A DNA stretch of 64,000 nucleotides, taken from contig CM042039.1 in the NCBI GenBank assembly GCA_023525975.1, positions 15,964,501 through 16,028,500 of the forward strand, written 5' to 3'. The stretch is from Smallanthus sonchifolius. Its lineage: Eukaryota > Streptophyta > Magnoliopsida > Asterales > Asteraceae. The position numbers were made by a program, and so were the translations under genes. The number at the start of each line of letters is the position of its first letter. The stretch's first letter is position 1. Positions 10,060-21,703 of this stretch are shown here, in pieces. Below the pieces are notes generated by a model, which saw only the letters and a program-made list of their open reading frames with translations, ran no database searches and was not told where the DNA came from.

Positions 10060-12752
10060 GAGTAAATTACAAATTATGTCCTTTAGTATTAGTGGTTTTA
10101 TGGAATGGGTTCTTTATGAAAATGACTTTCACCAATCGTCCTTCAATTATTCAAAACTTTTTGGATTGGGTCCTTTGCCCTAACGCCATCCAATTGAAAC
10201 GTTAGGACCCCTGCTTGCCACGTGAGAACCATAAAACCTTTCAAATACTTCCTTCTTCGTCATTTTTCACACATTAGGGTTTTTCACCTGCTTACAGAAG
10301 AATGGCTAACACATATTTCATTCGCGAAAGTCTTGATGCACAAGAAGTCGAAAGTTTCTATAGTAAGTTCTTGTTATGATGCTTTGATTTTCTTAAAGGT
10401 TTAATTTTTACATCTGATAAGTTGAACTTCATTTGAAATGCAGTTGGTTTCCCTCATCTATTCACCATCAAGTTACATCATGGTGGTAAGTTTACTCGAT
10501 TTCCAAATCGTTTGTATATTAAAGGTACAGTAGACTTTGTTGATTTGCTTGACATTGACAAGTTTTCTGTACATAAGTTGGGTCATGTTTTAACCCAGTT
10601 AGGTTACGAAAGTAAAATGGATAGGTATTACCATTATCTAGCACCAGGTTCTGATTTAGACTTTGGCCTTAGAGCACTGGGGAGTGATGAAGATATAATA
10701 GGGTTTTCAAAGTATGTGCATGTGCATAAGGTTATGAACGTATACGTTGAACATCGAATAACTAGTGTGCACACATACTTTTGTTCACCATCCGAGGTTA
10801 GAATTGAAGAGATTACTGATGAAGAGGTAATGATGATTAATCAACCTAAGAACATTTCATCTACATTATTGCTTGGATGGAAGGAAAGTGGAGAATGTAG
10901 TGTCCAACACGATCAAGTTGAGATTATATTAGATGCTCCTGAATTTGATCCTTTCTTTGGATTATATGATAATATGACTGTCAATGTAGCAATTGATGAA
11001 GGTCAAAACTTGGAGGAAGGTCAAAACTTGGATGAAGGTCAAAACTTATATGAAGGTCAAAACTTGGATGAAGGTCAAAATTTGGATGAAGCAGTTGATG
11101 AAGATGAGAGGTCTGATGATGATGGCAGTGATGACAGTGATTTCATAGGTGATAATGAGAGTGGTATGGATGATGCTGATGTGGATATGAGAGATTTTAG
11201 GATGAATACCGATGATGGTGTTGAGTTTAATAATTGTTTAATAGTGGAACAAGATGTTGAAGTTAATGAAATGGATAATGAACTATTTGATAGTGGAACA
11301 GAGTCTGATGAGAATGTTGGTAGCAATAGGAAAAAGATGCTAAGGCGTATAAGAAGAGAAAACAGAAACAATTCCACCTTCTATCTTGGTCAAGTGTTTG
11401 GAACTAAAATGGAAGCCAAAAAAATGATTAAAGAACTTGTTGTAGTAACAAGAAGACAACTCAGAATTGTGAAGGATGATAATGACAGGGTAAGGGCAGT
11501 GTGTTGGGGGGTTACTCCTGAACTTACTATAGCACACAAGAAAAGTCAAGTTAGGGTTGGGACCAGCATCTCAAATAAAGATAAAGGACCACTTGTAAAT
11601 GTTGGTGGGAGGGGGAAAAAGACAAACCCAGAAGAGCATTTATGCCCTTGGAAGCTTTTGATATCTAGGGAAGGTAAATCTGAAAGTTGGTTGGTCAAAA
11701 CATTGGTAGATGAACACAAATGCCTCCAAAGTCGGGACATTAAATCTTGCACAGCTGGCTTTCTATCTGAACAAATAAGGGATCAAGTACAAGATAATCC
11801 TAAGATCCCAACCAAAGCTCTTCAAGAACATTTGCAAAGGAAGTTTGAAGTAGGGATTTCACCCATGAAAGTTTTCAGAGCCAAGAGCTTAACTATGGTA
11901 CATGTCCATGGAGATTTTAACTCTCAGTATGGGTTGCTTAGAGACTATCTGAATGAATTGATGATCACAAACCCAAAAACAACAGTAAAAATTGAGGTTG
12001 AACCATCTACAGATCGATCTTCTGTGGAAAGAAGATTCAAAAGGATATATGTTTGTTTGGGCTCTTTGAGAAAAGGATTCAAATCAATTGGGAGAGATCT
12101 TTTAGGACTTGATGGGGCATTCCTAAAAGGTCCATATCCTGGTCAACTGCAAACTGCAGTTGGGGTTGACCCAAACAATGGTATTTACCCTCTCTCTTAT
12201 GCAATAGTAGAAGTTGAAAATAAAGATTCCTGGACATGGTTTCTACAGTGCCTTGGTGAAGATTTGGATTTGAGTCTAAAATCAAACTTTACATTTATAA
12301 GTGATAGGCAAAAGGTAAGTCCTATAATTATCCATGCTTTATGTATTAATATTTGAATAGTTGATATTACATAATTATGTTTTTTTATAACAGGGCATTA
12401 TTCCTGCAATAAATATGGTCTTCCCATCAACTGAGCACAGATACTGTCTTAGACACATTAATGAGAATATGAAGCAAACATTCAAAGGTAGGATTTACAA
12501 AGACATGCTATGGAAATTGGCCACATCAACAACAGTTGTTCAATTTGAAAAGGAAATGGATGCCTTGAGAAAGTTCAATAGTGAAGCTGCACTGTGGCTG
12601 TCTACTATCCCACCAAAACACTGGACAAGATCGTAATTTTCTGGTACGTAGTTGTCTTACATCCCACCAAAATAATATTTATTACATATGTGTCTTATAT
12701 CAAGAAGTATGTTATGATCACAGGTAGGGCAAAATCTGATATGTTGTTAAAC
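10060..12752 (+). mobile_element. Truncated MULE, copy 2
   Basis: Second array copy of the MULE, with the same 5' end GAGTAAATTAC after AATCAATTA and the same 3' cut after TTGTTAAAC. Because the two cuts are identical to the base, truncation preceded or caused the duplication and did not happen twice. Confidence 0.8.
10302..12636 (+). pseudogene. MULE transposase, copy 2, open but truncated
   Basis: Exons 10302-10362, 10444-12314 and 12394-12636 join into an uninterrupted frame of 724 codons plus stop. Domains run in order: PB1-like, five EGQNLD-type units, an Asp/Ser-rich acidic stretch, the Mutator DNA-binding domain (CPWKLLISREGKSESWLVK), and the MULE transposase with catalytic Asp in LDGAFLKG and in FISDRQKG. 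The stop at 12634-12636 stands just after PPKHWTRS. A further spliceable piece encoding GRAKSDMLLN follows at about 12723-12752, then the array junction. In related MULEs the next residues would include the conserved Glu. Copy 1 has the same stop, so it predates the duplication. A truncated protein with DNA-binding capacity could still be expressed; that is speculation. Confidence 0.88.
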
Positions 12753-14168
12753 GATCTTTGAGGAAACCGAATGAGTTCGGTTGTCCCAGGGTTTTTATGT
12801 TACCGGATCTAGCAACTGGGCCCGTTAATACATTGTGTCACAATTTGGTTTGATGTTTACTTCTTGGAATGTATGATCCTAAACCTGGATATAATTGATT
12901 GTGTTCTGTTATATTTGCATCTGAACTCCTAATGAACAGTCACGGATTTTGACCTAGACCGGTTCGTATACATTTGTTCCGAGAAAATTTCAGGAAATCA
13001 GAAAAAAAAACATTTACATAATCGAATCCAAGCATGCATCATCGCTGTTTCAAGAAAATTTCAGGAAATCAGGCGGAACATCTTCGGTCCGTCTTCGGTT
13101 CATCATATCCAGGTACCAAAAATTCTGAAACTCTCTGTTTAACCTTTATATTTTCCCTGATTTGATGCTTAGTCAAGATAGAAGAATCAATTAATGGTTA
13201 ATGCCAATTACTTTCGGGACTTTCTGTGGAACAAAATCGAATACAAAATAAAACTCAACAAATCCACTTGCGGTTACTGCCGCTATCATCTGAAAAAAAA
13301 ACATTTACATAATCGAATCCTAGTGTTTTCAAAGTGAAAGGTCAATACAAATAGTAACGAATGTGACAAAAACCTGGTAACGATCGTTCCTGGGTGACAT
13401 ATATCAACAATGACGACTGATGGTGTTTTCCCGGTAGAAATACACACGACTCCGGTTTGTAAAACTCACCGGTTTTGTAAACCGTAACTGTCTAACTTCG
13501 ATCTATTCGTCGGTGAATCAAATTGGAGGCGGCCGATGGTGATTTTGATGATGCAGTGCAATAGTGTTTTCTTCCTTTTGATCTATGTTGCCATCAATTT
13601 CTTGGTTGGGAATACGCGTCAATTATGGTGGCACAACAACTAGGTTTTTTTTTTCTTTCTTCAAAAGAGGAATGGAAATTAGGGAAAGTGATATAATATA
13701 TATTTTAAATGAATACTTAGCAATGCTGTAATGTATAACATCTGTCATCCACTTCTCACAAAATAATATTTTAATATTCATAAATATAACATTCAACATT
13801 TTCTAAATGAGACTCAGGTTTAATCCTTACATGTTTTACTTTAGGGGTGGACAGCCCACGTCGATGATCGGTGAATGTAAGGGTAATGGTTTGAGCAAAA
13901 ACCGATCGTGGGGCAGAGATAGCAATTTGAACCTCACACCTTGATCTTGGTTGAGAACCGTGAGCCGATTGTCCCCTACGATATTTTTGAGCGTGGGTGT
14001 CGCAGGCCGGTTAGCGAGTCAAAAAATTCGTTTTTTATGTGTTTTGTTATCCCACGTGAATACAAATTTAAAAGTCCACGTGTTCCTTCAACTCTCAAGT
14101 TCAAATTCATTTGTGGTAAAGTTAAAAATTTACATGATTGGTCCTATGAATTTTACACACATGAATCA
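12753..14168 (+). repeat. Tandem array unit 3, short, without MULE
   Basis: It matches the first ~1.53 kb of units 1 and 2, but with a scrambled, shortened stretch at about 12980-13050 and no MULE. Similarity stops at ATGAATCAA, where units 1 and 2 begin the MULE, and the sequence continues as ordinary noncoding DNA. It therefore looks like the empty insertion site plus original right flank. Confidence 0.85.
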
Positions 14169-14428
14169 AATAATTCAAACAAGTTATTATGTTATTCGTT
14201 TCCATAATTTACCGAACAATAGTCAAGAGTACAAAATGTATACTCAAGCATACACATGAATCTGAAGTTATATAAAAAAGGCCTTGTAGTATAGAACATG
14301 CAGTTCTAAACAATAAGAATCTAAGTTCTTCTAGTGTGTATAATTTTATATATATCTTCTAGTGTGTATAATTTTATATATAGAGGCTCGTTTCAATACC
14401 TGAATTGAATTTTTCATTAGTAGATAAA
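14169..14428. other. Flank of the array with a 28 bp tandem duplication
   Basis: Noncoding. A perfect 28 bp unit beginning TCTTCTAGTGTGTATAATTT occurs twice in direct succession at 14327-14354 and 14355-14382. Confidence 0.6.
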
Positions 14429-14634
14429 ATGTCGAATTTGTCAAAACTAGAATCAAACCTCCCTTCAAGACAAAGCCATAGATATGATATTCCTCCATCA
14501 TCATCTTCATGAAGACCTGAATTATGGAAAATCATTCAGGAACGATTTGACCATCAGAAGTTGGTTTTACTCTCAAAAGCTCGCTACGAGTGGCTACATC
14601 TAAGACTACAAGACTATAAGTGTAACACCTTAGG
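14429..14634 (+). pseudogene. Copia gag scrap
   Basis: The start reads MSNLSKLE. Later, in other frames, HHHLHEDLN and LWKIIQERFDHQKLVLLSKA are followed by RYEWLHLRLQDYK. These words belong to a widespread plant copia gag (UBN2-type) family, whose order is start, RHH-HEDL, ERFDHQK, LQDYKSV. Here the whole run is compressed into about 200 bases, so most of the gag has been lost by internal deletions and the reading frame changes. No LTR or pol belongs to it in the window. Confidence 0.7.
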
Positions 14635-15037
14635 CAAATCCCATATCATTTTGTTCTGTCCATGGGAGAGGTGCTGGGTTCATATGGAATGCCACGCCTC
14701 AAATACAACAACGCGTTTTGTGGCTTAATGTAATGGATGAGAGGAGAACTCATTTTTACTAGACTTTAACTCATAAAGCAAATTTAGCCCACGTTGATAG
14801 CTCATGAGCTAACATTCCGTTAAAAACTAACTTGTTTTAACATCAGGGGTTTAAAACGCAACCAAGTTTCAAAGTTTGGGCTAAATTTGTAAATTTTAAA
14901 ACCCAAGGATCAAACATATAATTTGATCAAAATATTGGGACCATTTATGCTATTAACTCTTTAATAAATATAACTAGGTTTTTAAACCAGCGCGTTGCGA
15001 CGGGAGGGTTAAATTTGTAATGCTCCAATTTGACGAC
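14635..15037. other. Noncoding spacer, nothing recognised
   Basis: AT-rich, without coding frames or terminal repeats that I can identify. Confidence 0.5.
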
Positions 15038-15040
15038 TAA

Positions 15041-15341
15041 GAGCATTCACAGCAGTTTTCCCATATGTTTGTGAGTGGGGTTCCTTATATTTTAGGGAGT
15101 GATTTAAACTGGTTGTGAGTGGAGGAGATAGAAAATTTATAATTTTTTTGTATATTTGGGGAAAACACTGTTCACATGCATAAATTTTTTAATATTTTTT
15201 AAAAGTGTTGTGAGTGGAGGAGAGAGAAAAGGTAATGATAAATGTATAAAAAAATACTATTTAATTGAAAATGAGAGATAAAATATAGTGATTTTTAGTG
15301 TAATTATCGAGATGGGGATAGAGAAACTGATGAGAATGCTC
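15041..15341. mobile_element. Tourist-like MITE (PIF/Harbinger type)
   Basis: The 301 bp element begins GAGCATTCACAGCAG and ends in the near reverse complement CTGATGAGAATGCTC. It is flanked by TAA at 15038-15040 and 15342-15344. A three-base TAA/TTA duplication with short terminal inverted repeats is typical of Tourist-type elements. The interior is AT-rich and noncoding. Confidence 0.82.
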
Positions 15342-15344
15342 TAA

Positions 15345-16049
15345 TCCAATGTTATTGATTCAACGAAAATGTTAACATTCAAACATTACAAAAAAAAGAA
15401 CTTACACACAGTCGCGATAGCGTATGAGAGAAAAAAAAACTCGAATTTAAATACAACCCCGTTTCAAAAAAAAATTATACCGGAACGTTGACAAATAAAA
15501 ACTAAAGAAAGCCGAGCGTTCCGTTTAAAAAAAAAATTAACGAACGAAAGTTATTAGAAAAAATAAATATATTATAAAATTAAATGAGTTAAAAATGTAT
15601 ATCGTATAAAATATGAGGGGCGAAATCGAAAAAAAAAAGAAAACGAAAACACGACACAACCCCAATGGTTTTGTACTATTCACGTCGGTTGCTTTTTTTA
15701 AATGGGGTTCATAATTTCATGCAACCGATTTTTATATAAAGATGATTTATACGTAATAAATAAATAATAATTATCTTTTAAGTAATTTTAACCCATCTTT
15801 TAATACCCTTTTTATTATTTTGATGTAAGAATACAATTAATAATTAACTATTATTTAGTATATATGAAATATTTTCTTTTTTGTATACTATTGATTGAAC
15901 TCTCTTGCAAGGTCTGGTCTTGAGGATTTAAGTGTCTTAGCTGAGCTGGAAAAAAATGTCACTATCAACAAAATATATAAACTAACTTTTTTAAAGGACG
16001 ATTAACTTTATAGCAATAAACATAGTATAAACATGACATACCGTAATAA
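15345..16049. other. AT-rich spacer, nothing recognised
   Basis: It contains many A runs and no coding frame that I recognise. It probably includes the noncoding 3' end of the decayed hAT gene on its right. Confidence 0.5.
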
Positions 16050-17340
16050 CTAACTGATGATTCGCAAAAATCTCCTAGCATTCTTGCCAGCAAACTCTTT
16101 GATCACCTCTTCGAAGTTTATGTTTTCTAAAATTTCGTTCTCGATAGCTATTATCGTCAAACCAATAAGTTTTTCTTGGGTCATTGTAGATCGTAAGTAT
16201 GATTTCAATAACTTCAATTTCAAAAAACTTCTTTTTGCATATGCCAACGTGACTAGAATAGTCAACAATATTTTATATGCAATCATTGCATTTGAGAAAT
16301 TTTCTTGTGACTCATTCAAATACTTCACAACATCTATAGGGTTTCTAATGTGTCAAATAACTTCAACTCCATTTAAAGTTTATCATCATCAATTTCCGAT
16401 CTTCCTTCAAACGTGAGTGCATTTTCAAGAAAATGACAAAACAACTTAAGATCTTTATCTTCAGTTCCCCTCAAGTTGTGTGGAAATAAAAAATCAAATA
16501 ATTTCTTATAGTTTTTGAATTGATCAAATATTGTCCCAAGAGAAACAATAGCTTGATCAATAATATATAAGAAATAATTTACTCTGAAATTCTATTCATG
16601 TGTAAATAAAACTTTTTGGCTAGTTGAACTCTCACCAAAAAATTTTTCTTTTAATTAAACGCTTTTCTGGAAATTTCGGATCAATGTCTATTTTAATAGC
16701 AATCTCCTAAGCTTTATCAATCGCTTTTGAAAAACTAGTTTCTATATCCCTTGAAGTATTCAATCAGTTTGTTTATTTCTTTAATAGAAGTGTCGAGATG
16801 TATATCCTTTGATTGTAACTTTTCGCTAACTTCATTCACCTTGTCTAATACTTCATATCAGATGACAATTGAAACCAAAAAGTCAAATTCATCAAGTCAT
16901 TTTCTTGCTATTGAATTTGCTTCACTTGCAATTGCAACATTATTATCTTTTTCCCCAACTTCAAATAAAGCTTCTCGTACATCAACAAGTTGCATTTTAA
17001 TAGCCTTAACACTCTCGATACGACTTTCCCAACAAGTTTGAGAAAGTGACTTAAGACTCCAAGATGTGAGATTATCTTTCAAAATTTTCCACCGATTAAT
17101 CGAATTTGCAAAGATAGTATAAATACGTTAGATCTTTCCAAAAAAAGCTCTTTCCTTTAACACAACTGTTAGCCACAAGGAATGTAAAATGCTCTAGGAT
17201 TCTCCTTTAAAATTTTGTTTACACTCCTTGGTGTTTCCTTTCATATTTGCTCCATTGTCATATCCTTGACCACACATATAATCTAGTTCAAGACCAAGAG
17301 ACTTTAACTCCTCAAGTGTAATATGAAATAGTCCTTTTGA
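16050..17340 (-). pseudogene. Decayed hAT transposase (TTF/ZMYM type)
   Basis: Read from right to left, the minus strand shows GQGYDNGANMKGK at about 17260, then CWESRIESVKAI near 17030. Near 16250-16060 it shows the C-terminal dimerisation block, with LVTLAYAKRSFLKLKLLKSY, LRSTMTQEKLIGLTIIAIE and a closing EFAGKNARR. These are hallmarks of plant hAT-derived 'TTF-type zinc finger with hAT dimerisation domain' proteins. The pieces lie in different frames with many stops between them, and the N-terminal zinc finger is missing. It is unrelated in sequence to the RICESLEEPER-like hAT at 18105. Confidence 0.85.
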
Positions 17341-17700
17341 TATAATTATTTATATCGAAACAGAGATAAAAATTAGGAAATCGCAACAATATATTTGAAA
17401 CTTAAGAGAACATTGTGTTGTCGTGAAAATGAGCGTTAATTAACACGAAAGTGAAAGTAAAAACTAAAAAAATAAAAAAAAATATTATATTTGATGCAGC
17501 TCCATTTTGAATAAAATTTATATATCTAAACGTATATAAAAATAAGTACATCCAAATGATATATATCTGGAATTAAAAGAGCGTTACATTTTTAAAGTTA
17601 TAACTAAAAAACAAAATATGTTGAAAACTAATTATAAGTATTAAAATAATATAAAATTAAAAAAAATGAAAATTTAGGGAGGGATCGACTCGAACCGACA
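17341..17700. other. AT-rich spacer
   Basis: Noncoding, strongly AT-rich, with no recognised element ends. Confidence 0.45.
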
Positions 17701-17709
17701 TTTATTGAA

Positions 17710-17932
17710 GGGACATTTACATATTTTCCTCTTACTAAGATCTTTTATTACATATTTTTTCAAATTAAAAAGTCAATTACATATTTCTCATTTGTAACAC
17801 ACAAGTCAAAAAGTCAATTACATAGTTCTCTTTCTTAAAACATATACAAAATTAGAAATATGTAATTGATTTTATCGGTTAAGTAATATATGTAATTAAT
17901 AGTGTTAATAAAAGGATATATCTAAAAATCCC
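17710..17932. mobile_element. 223 bp MITE with 9 bp duplication
   Basis: The left end reads GGGACATTTACATATTTTCC; the right end is a near reverse complement, GGATATATCTAAAAATCCC. The flanks are TTTATTGAA at 17701-17709 and the identical 9-mer at 17933-17941. A 9 bp target duplication points to a Mutator-type mobiliser. The interior is noncoding. Confidence 0.82.
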
Positions 17933-18118
17933 TTTATTGAAAGCAGCCCAAGCCTCTAAGCACCTTGCCAACATCTGCTTTTGTAAATAAACCCAAAAAA
18001 AAAACTAATTGAACTTATAAAGTAATTTAATAAAAAAAATTTAAAACTTTAGCGTACACAAAATTAAGTTTATTCAAAAAAAAAAAATCGTTGGAACTTA
18101 GAAGCAGAGGTGCACAAA

Positions 18119-18325
18119 AGAACCGGAACCGATCCGATGGATTATCCGAAACCGGATCCGGCTAGAAATGGGTTTTTTAGAACCGGTCCGGATATTTTGA
18201 GAATCGCCGGTTCCGGGACCGGTTCTGAGTTTTTTGACGGACCGGATAAAAATCGGATATTTTAGAACCGGTTTTTTTCGGACATTTTGGAACCGGTTCC
18301 GAACCGGTTCTAGCCGTTGGGGTTA
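18119..18325. promoter_or_regulatory. hAT left subterminal repeats
   Basis: About 200 bp next to the left terminus is packed with AACCGG, CCGGTT and GATCCG words in both orientations, in contrast to the AT-rich interior. In hAT elements such subterminal arrays are the transposase-binding sites. The role here is inferred from position and repetition only. Confidence 0.7.
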
Positions 18326-18515
18326 AAAAAACGGCTATATAGCCGTTTTATGCCCGTTTTTTTATTTTTTTTTGTTTTTAAGGATTGAAATTTAGTATAA
18401 ACAGGTATTGGGTGTATGGGTTAGTTCACCACAACATTCTAGCTCTCAAAACTCAAAAACGCTCTCAAAACGCAAAAAAAACGCTCACTTTAAGCAAAAA
18501 AAAAAAAACGCTCTC

Positions 18516-20608
18516 ATGGCTTCCGCTTCCGCAAGCACTCAAAATTCGGTTGGTGGTTCTACTAGCGATGTTACGATTGTGTCAATACTTCCTTGCTCCC
18601 GAAACCAAGAAATATGGGCTTATTTCGATTTATGCGAAATGTCAAACGGTTCGCAAAAGGCTCGTTGCAAACGTTGTGTTAGACTTTTGGGTGCGGCGGG
18701 AAATAGCAGTTTGAGGAAACATATTGCTAGTCACGCAAGACACACTCAAGAAGGTGAAGATCAAACTCAAATTGGTAGGGATGGAGAAGTTTGGCAATAC
18801 AATGTCGAGAGGGTTCGTGAGAGAATGACACATTTCGTCATTCAAGAAGGTTTGCCTTTTGATCATTTTGATAATCCGCGCTTGACGAGGATGATACAAG
18901 AGATGCTTCAACCGAGTTACACAAATGTAAGTCGTTCTACTTTGAGAAGAGATTGTTTAAAAATGTGGAAAAGAGCTAAAAAAGAATTAATTTTAGGTTT
19001 TGAAAATTTAAATACCGGCATTAACTTAACAACGGACGTTTGGTCCGCTCCACATGGTTTACCCGAATCGTACCTTTGCGTTACCGCACATTGGGTTCAA
19101 CCGGAGTCGTGGCAAATGATGAAGCGTACGATTGCGTTTGATTATTTTGGATATCCACATACCGGTGAAAACTTATTTTATATTTTAGACTCGGTAATTC
19201 AAACTTATAAAATTCAACCAAAAAAATTTTCAATATCTTTTGATAACGCTTCAAATAACACAAACGAGGTCGAAAACTTAAAAATAAAATATGAACCGCT
19301 TTGTAACGGTGTTTTTTTCATAGTCGATGTGTTGCACACATCATTAACTTGGTTGTGCAAGACGGTCTAAACGTCCAAGAAATAAGAGACGTAAAAGAAA
19401 ATTTTAAAGTGATGTTACGTGAAGTTTTTAGCACAAGCAAAAAAAGATATATAAACTATAGAAACTTGTGCCAACAAACGGATTCCATCTTTTTAGGTCC
19501 GAATTGGGACGTACCTACTAGATGGAACTCGACTTGGAAAATGTTTGAATCGGCCTTAAGGCAAATAATTACTTTAAAACATTTCCATGATGAACTTGTA
19601 CAAAAGAAACGTTGTTTACAAAAATTTGATAATATAAGTTGGGATATGATCGAGAAACTAACTAATTTGCTTGAGGTTTTTAAAAATGCAACTACATGTT
19701 TATCGGGAGTTTATTATCCCACGTCTTCGCTAATACTTCAACAATTATACTTAATATGTAATAAATTAAAAGAGTTTGAATATCACGGCCCTATTTTTGA
19801 AAAAATGGTAAAACCTATGAAAGCTAAATTTAAAAAATATTTTTTAGAAATGCTGGCCGTTGTTACATGTTCGGCCGCCTTAAACCCAACGATGAATGTA
19901 ACCGGTGTTGAAACATTAATTGGATCAATATCGGATGATTTAAATATGTTCGAGGAAGACCAAAATTTTGAATCAAATGCAATAAGGGATTTCAATTCGG
20001 CTTTTAATAATATGTTTGATTATTATTTACGCAAATATGGTGGAAGTGGTGATCCATCAAACATACGTGAATCAATGGGTTCGGGTTCAACTTCTAGTAG
20101 TTCAAGGAACCCGATGCTAAATTTATTTAACACTTTATGAAACGAAAATACTAAACGAGCTCGTGGAACCACACCAAGTAGCGAGCTTGGGAGATATCAA
20201 GCAACCGACTTTATTTCTACTCTAAGATCCGAAGAGTTTGAAAACTTTGATATCTTGAGTTGGTGGCAAGGAAGAGAATCCTAATATCCCGTTCTAGCCG
20301 CAATGGCCCGTGACCTACTAACCGTCCAAGCTTCCACGGTAGCTTCGGAATCCGCTTTTTCTCTTAGTGGCAGGGTTTTATCTATTCGAAGAACGAGGCT
20401 TACACCGGAATCTATGGAGATGTGTATTTGCTTGAAGTACCATTTGGATGCCGCCGAACGTGTACAATATGTTGCAAAACTAGAAGGCGAGCTTGACGTT
20501 GAACAAGAAATACATGAATTCGAAGTAAAACATGGGGCGGCGACTCCACTTTCGGACGAAGAACAAGCTTACGATGAAGCCCAACGTATCTCAAGCGAAG
20601 AAGAATGA
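18516..20608 (+). pseudogene. hAT transposase, RICESLEEPER/DAYSLEEPER-like, lightly broken
   Basis: The frame starts at the first ATG after the T/A-rich leader. Residues ~30-75 form a BED zinc finger (CKRCVRLL...LRKHIASH). Then follow the hAT catalytic core, with the first Asp in LTTDVWSAP and the next in SISFDNASNN, and the CVAHIINLVVQDG segment. The C-terminal dimerisation domain carries the conserved Glu in VASESAFSLSGR, before an acidic tail. The damage is slight: a one-base frame change in a T run at about 19313, a TGA at 20138-20140 and a TAA at 20283-20285. The protein would otherwise be about 690 residues, usual for the family. The element was probably active fairly recently. Confidence 0.92.
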
Positions 20609-20796
20609 AAACCGATGTTACAAAGACTACGACGAAGAATATTAAAAACATAATAAATAATTAATGATTTGTGATTCAATTATGTTTTTTGTATTTTTTT
20701 TGTACGAACTATTGTTAAATAACTTAAAAAAATCTATAAAATAAATAAAACATGTATTTTATAGTGTATTTTTGTTAATTTTTTAATTTTTTTTTC

Positions 20797-20990
20797 CGGA
20801 ACCGGTGGAACCGGTTTTTTTTATCCGGTCCGGTTCTAAATATCCGATCCGGTCCCAATAGGTTCCAAGTCTCCACACCCGGAACCGGATCCGATCCGGA
20901 ACCAGTTCTAATGGATCCGGTTCTTGACCAACGTTGACGGAACCGGTCCGGATCCGAACCGGATCCGGTTCCGAAAAAAAACCGGTTTGT
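20797..20990. promoter_or_regulatory. hAT right subterminal repeats
   Basis: The same CCGGTT/AACCGG/GGATCCG words as at the left end are crowded into ~190 bp before the right terminus, in both orientations. Confidence 0.7.
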
Positions 20991-21025
20991 GCACCTCTAC
21001 TTAGAAGGGTAGGTTAAAAAAAGAG

Positions 21026-21560
21026 GAGTAAATTACACTTTTCGTCATTCAACCATATATCAAATTTCAGATATCGTTATTAAAATAATGAAATAAATGA
21101 AATCATTCTTTATATTCATAGTTTGTAACAATTTACATTTTTTTCACTAACGAACGTTAACTTTTTCCGTTAAAGCTGGTCATATGCCTTGCAGATGAGG
21201 GTATTTTTTTGTACTTATAAGGACTATTATTGTAATTAATTGAAACCTTAATAATTTATAAAAACAAGTGATATATATATATATATATATTAAGTATGTG
21301 GGATTTGTTTTAATTATTTTATAAAAAGTTGGGACTCAAATCTTCAAGTTAAATACACAAATGGTCCATGAAAAGGTATAATGTTACCAATGTGCAAGAT
21401 ACATGACCAGACTTAACGAGAAAAAAATAGCGCCCGTTAGTGGAAAGAATGTACACTGCTAAAATTATGAACATAAATGATGATTTATGTTATTTCATTA
21501 ATTTAAGAATGATATCTAAAATTTAGTATATAGTTAAACGACGAAAAATATAATTTACTC
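21026..21560. mobile_element. Long-TIR MULE-type MITE (535 bp)
   Basis: The left end GAGTAAATTACACTTTTCGT pairs with the reverse complement of the right end (ACGAAAAATATAATTTACTC). Inverted similarity continues inward for roughly 190 bases (for example CACTAACG and GGTCATATGCCTTGCA on the left against CACTAACG and GGTCATGTATCTTGCA read from the right). Long terminal inverted repeats are the Mutator pattern. The outer 9-mers (AAAAAAGAG and AAGAAAGAA) make only an imperfect duplication in A-rich DNA. No coding capacity. Confidence 0.82.
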
Positions 21561-21703
21561 AAGAAAGAAAGTGTATTTGAAGTAGGTAAGATTACCAGAT
21601 GAGGGAAGAACCATCCTAAGAAATTAGAAGCGAATTTTGAACCCGTGTAATCCTACATGCAAAGCGAGCACTAAATCATTCGGCCACGACAAGTTTTTTA
21701 CTT

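Larger units (their letters stand above)
8521..12752 (+). repeat. Tandem array unit 2 (4,232 bp)
   Basis: Near-identical to unit 1 along its length, with scattered substitutions. It carries an 11 bp insertion (CCGTCTTCGGT) near 8975 that unit 3 also has and unit 1 lacks. Shared insertions suggest that units 2 and 3 are closer relatives, or that unit 1 lost the repeat. The right junction (TTGTTAAAC/GATCTTTGAGG) is the same as that between units 1 and 2. Confidence 0.93.
18105..20999 (+). mobile_element. Complete hAT element (2,895 bp)
   Basis: The left terminus CAGAGGTGCACAAA and the right terminus TTTGTGCACCTCTA are inverted repeats, with one mismatch at the outermost base. The 8 bp duplication CTTAGAAG flanks it at 18097-18104 and 21000-21007. 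The size, CAGNGGTG terminus and 8 bp duplication all fit the hAT superfamily. It encloses one BED-finger transposase gene and is dense in CCGGTT/AACCGG words at both ends. Confidence 0.96.
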
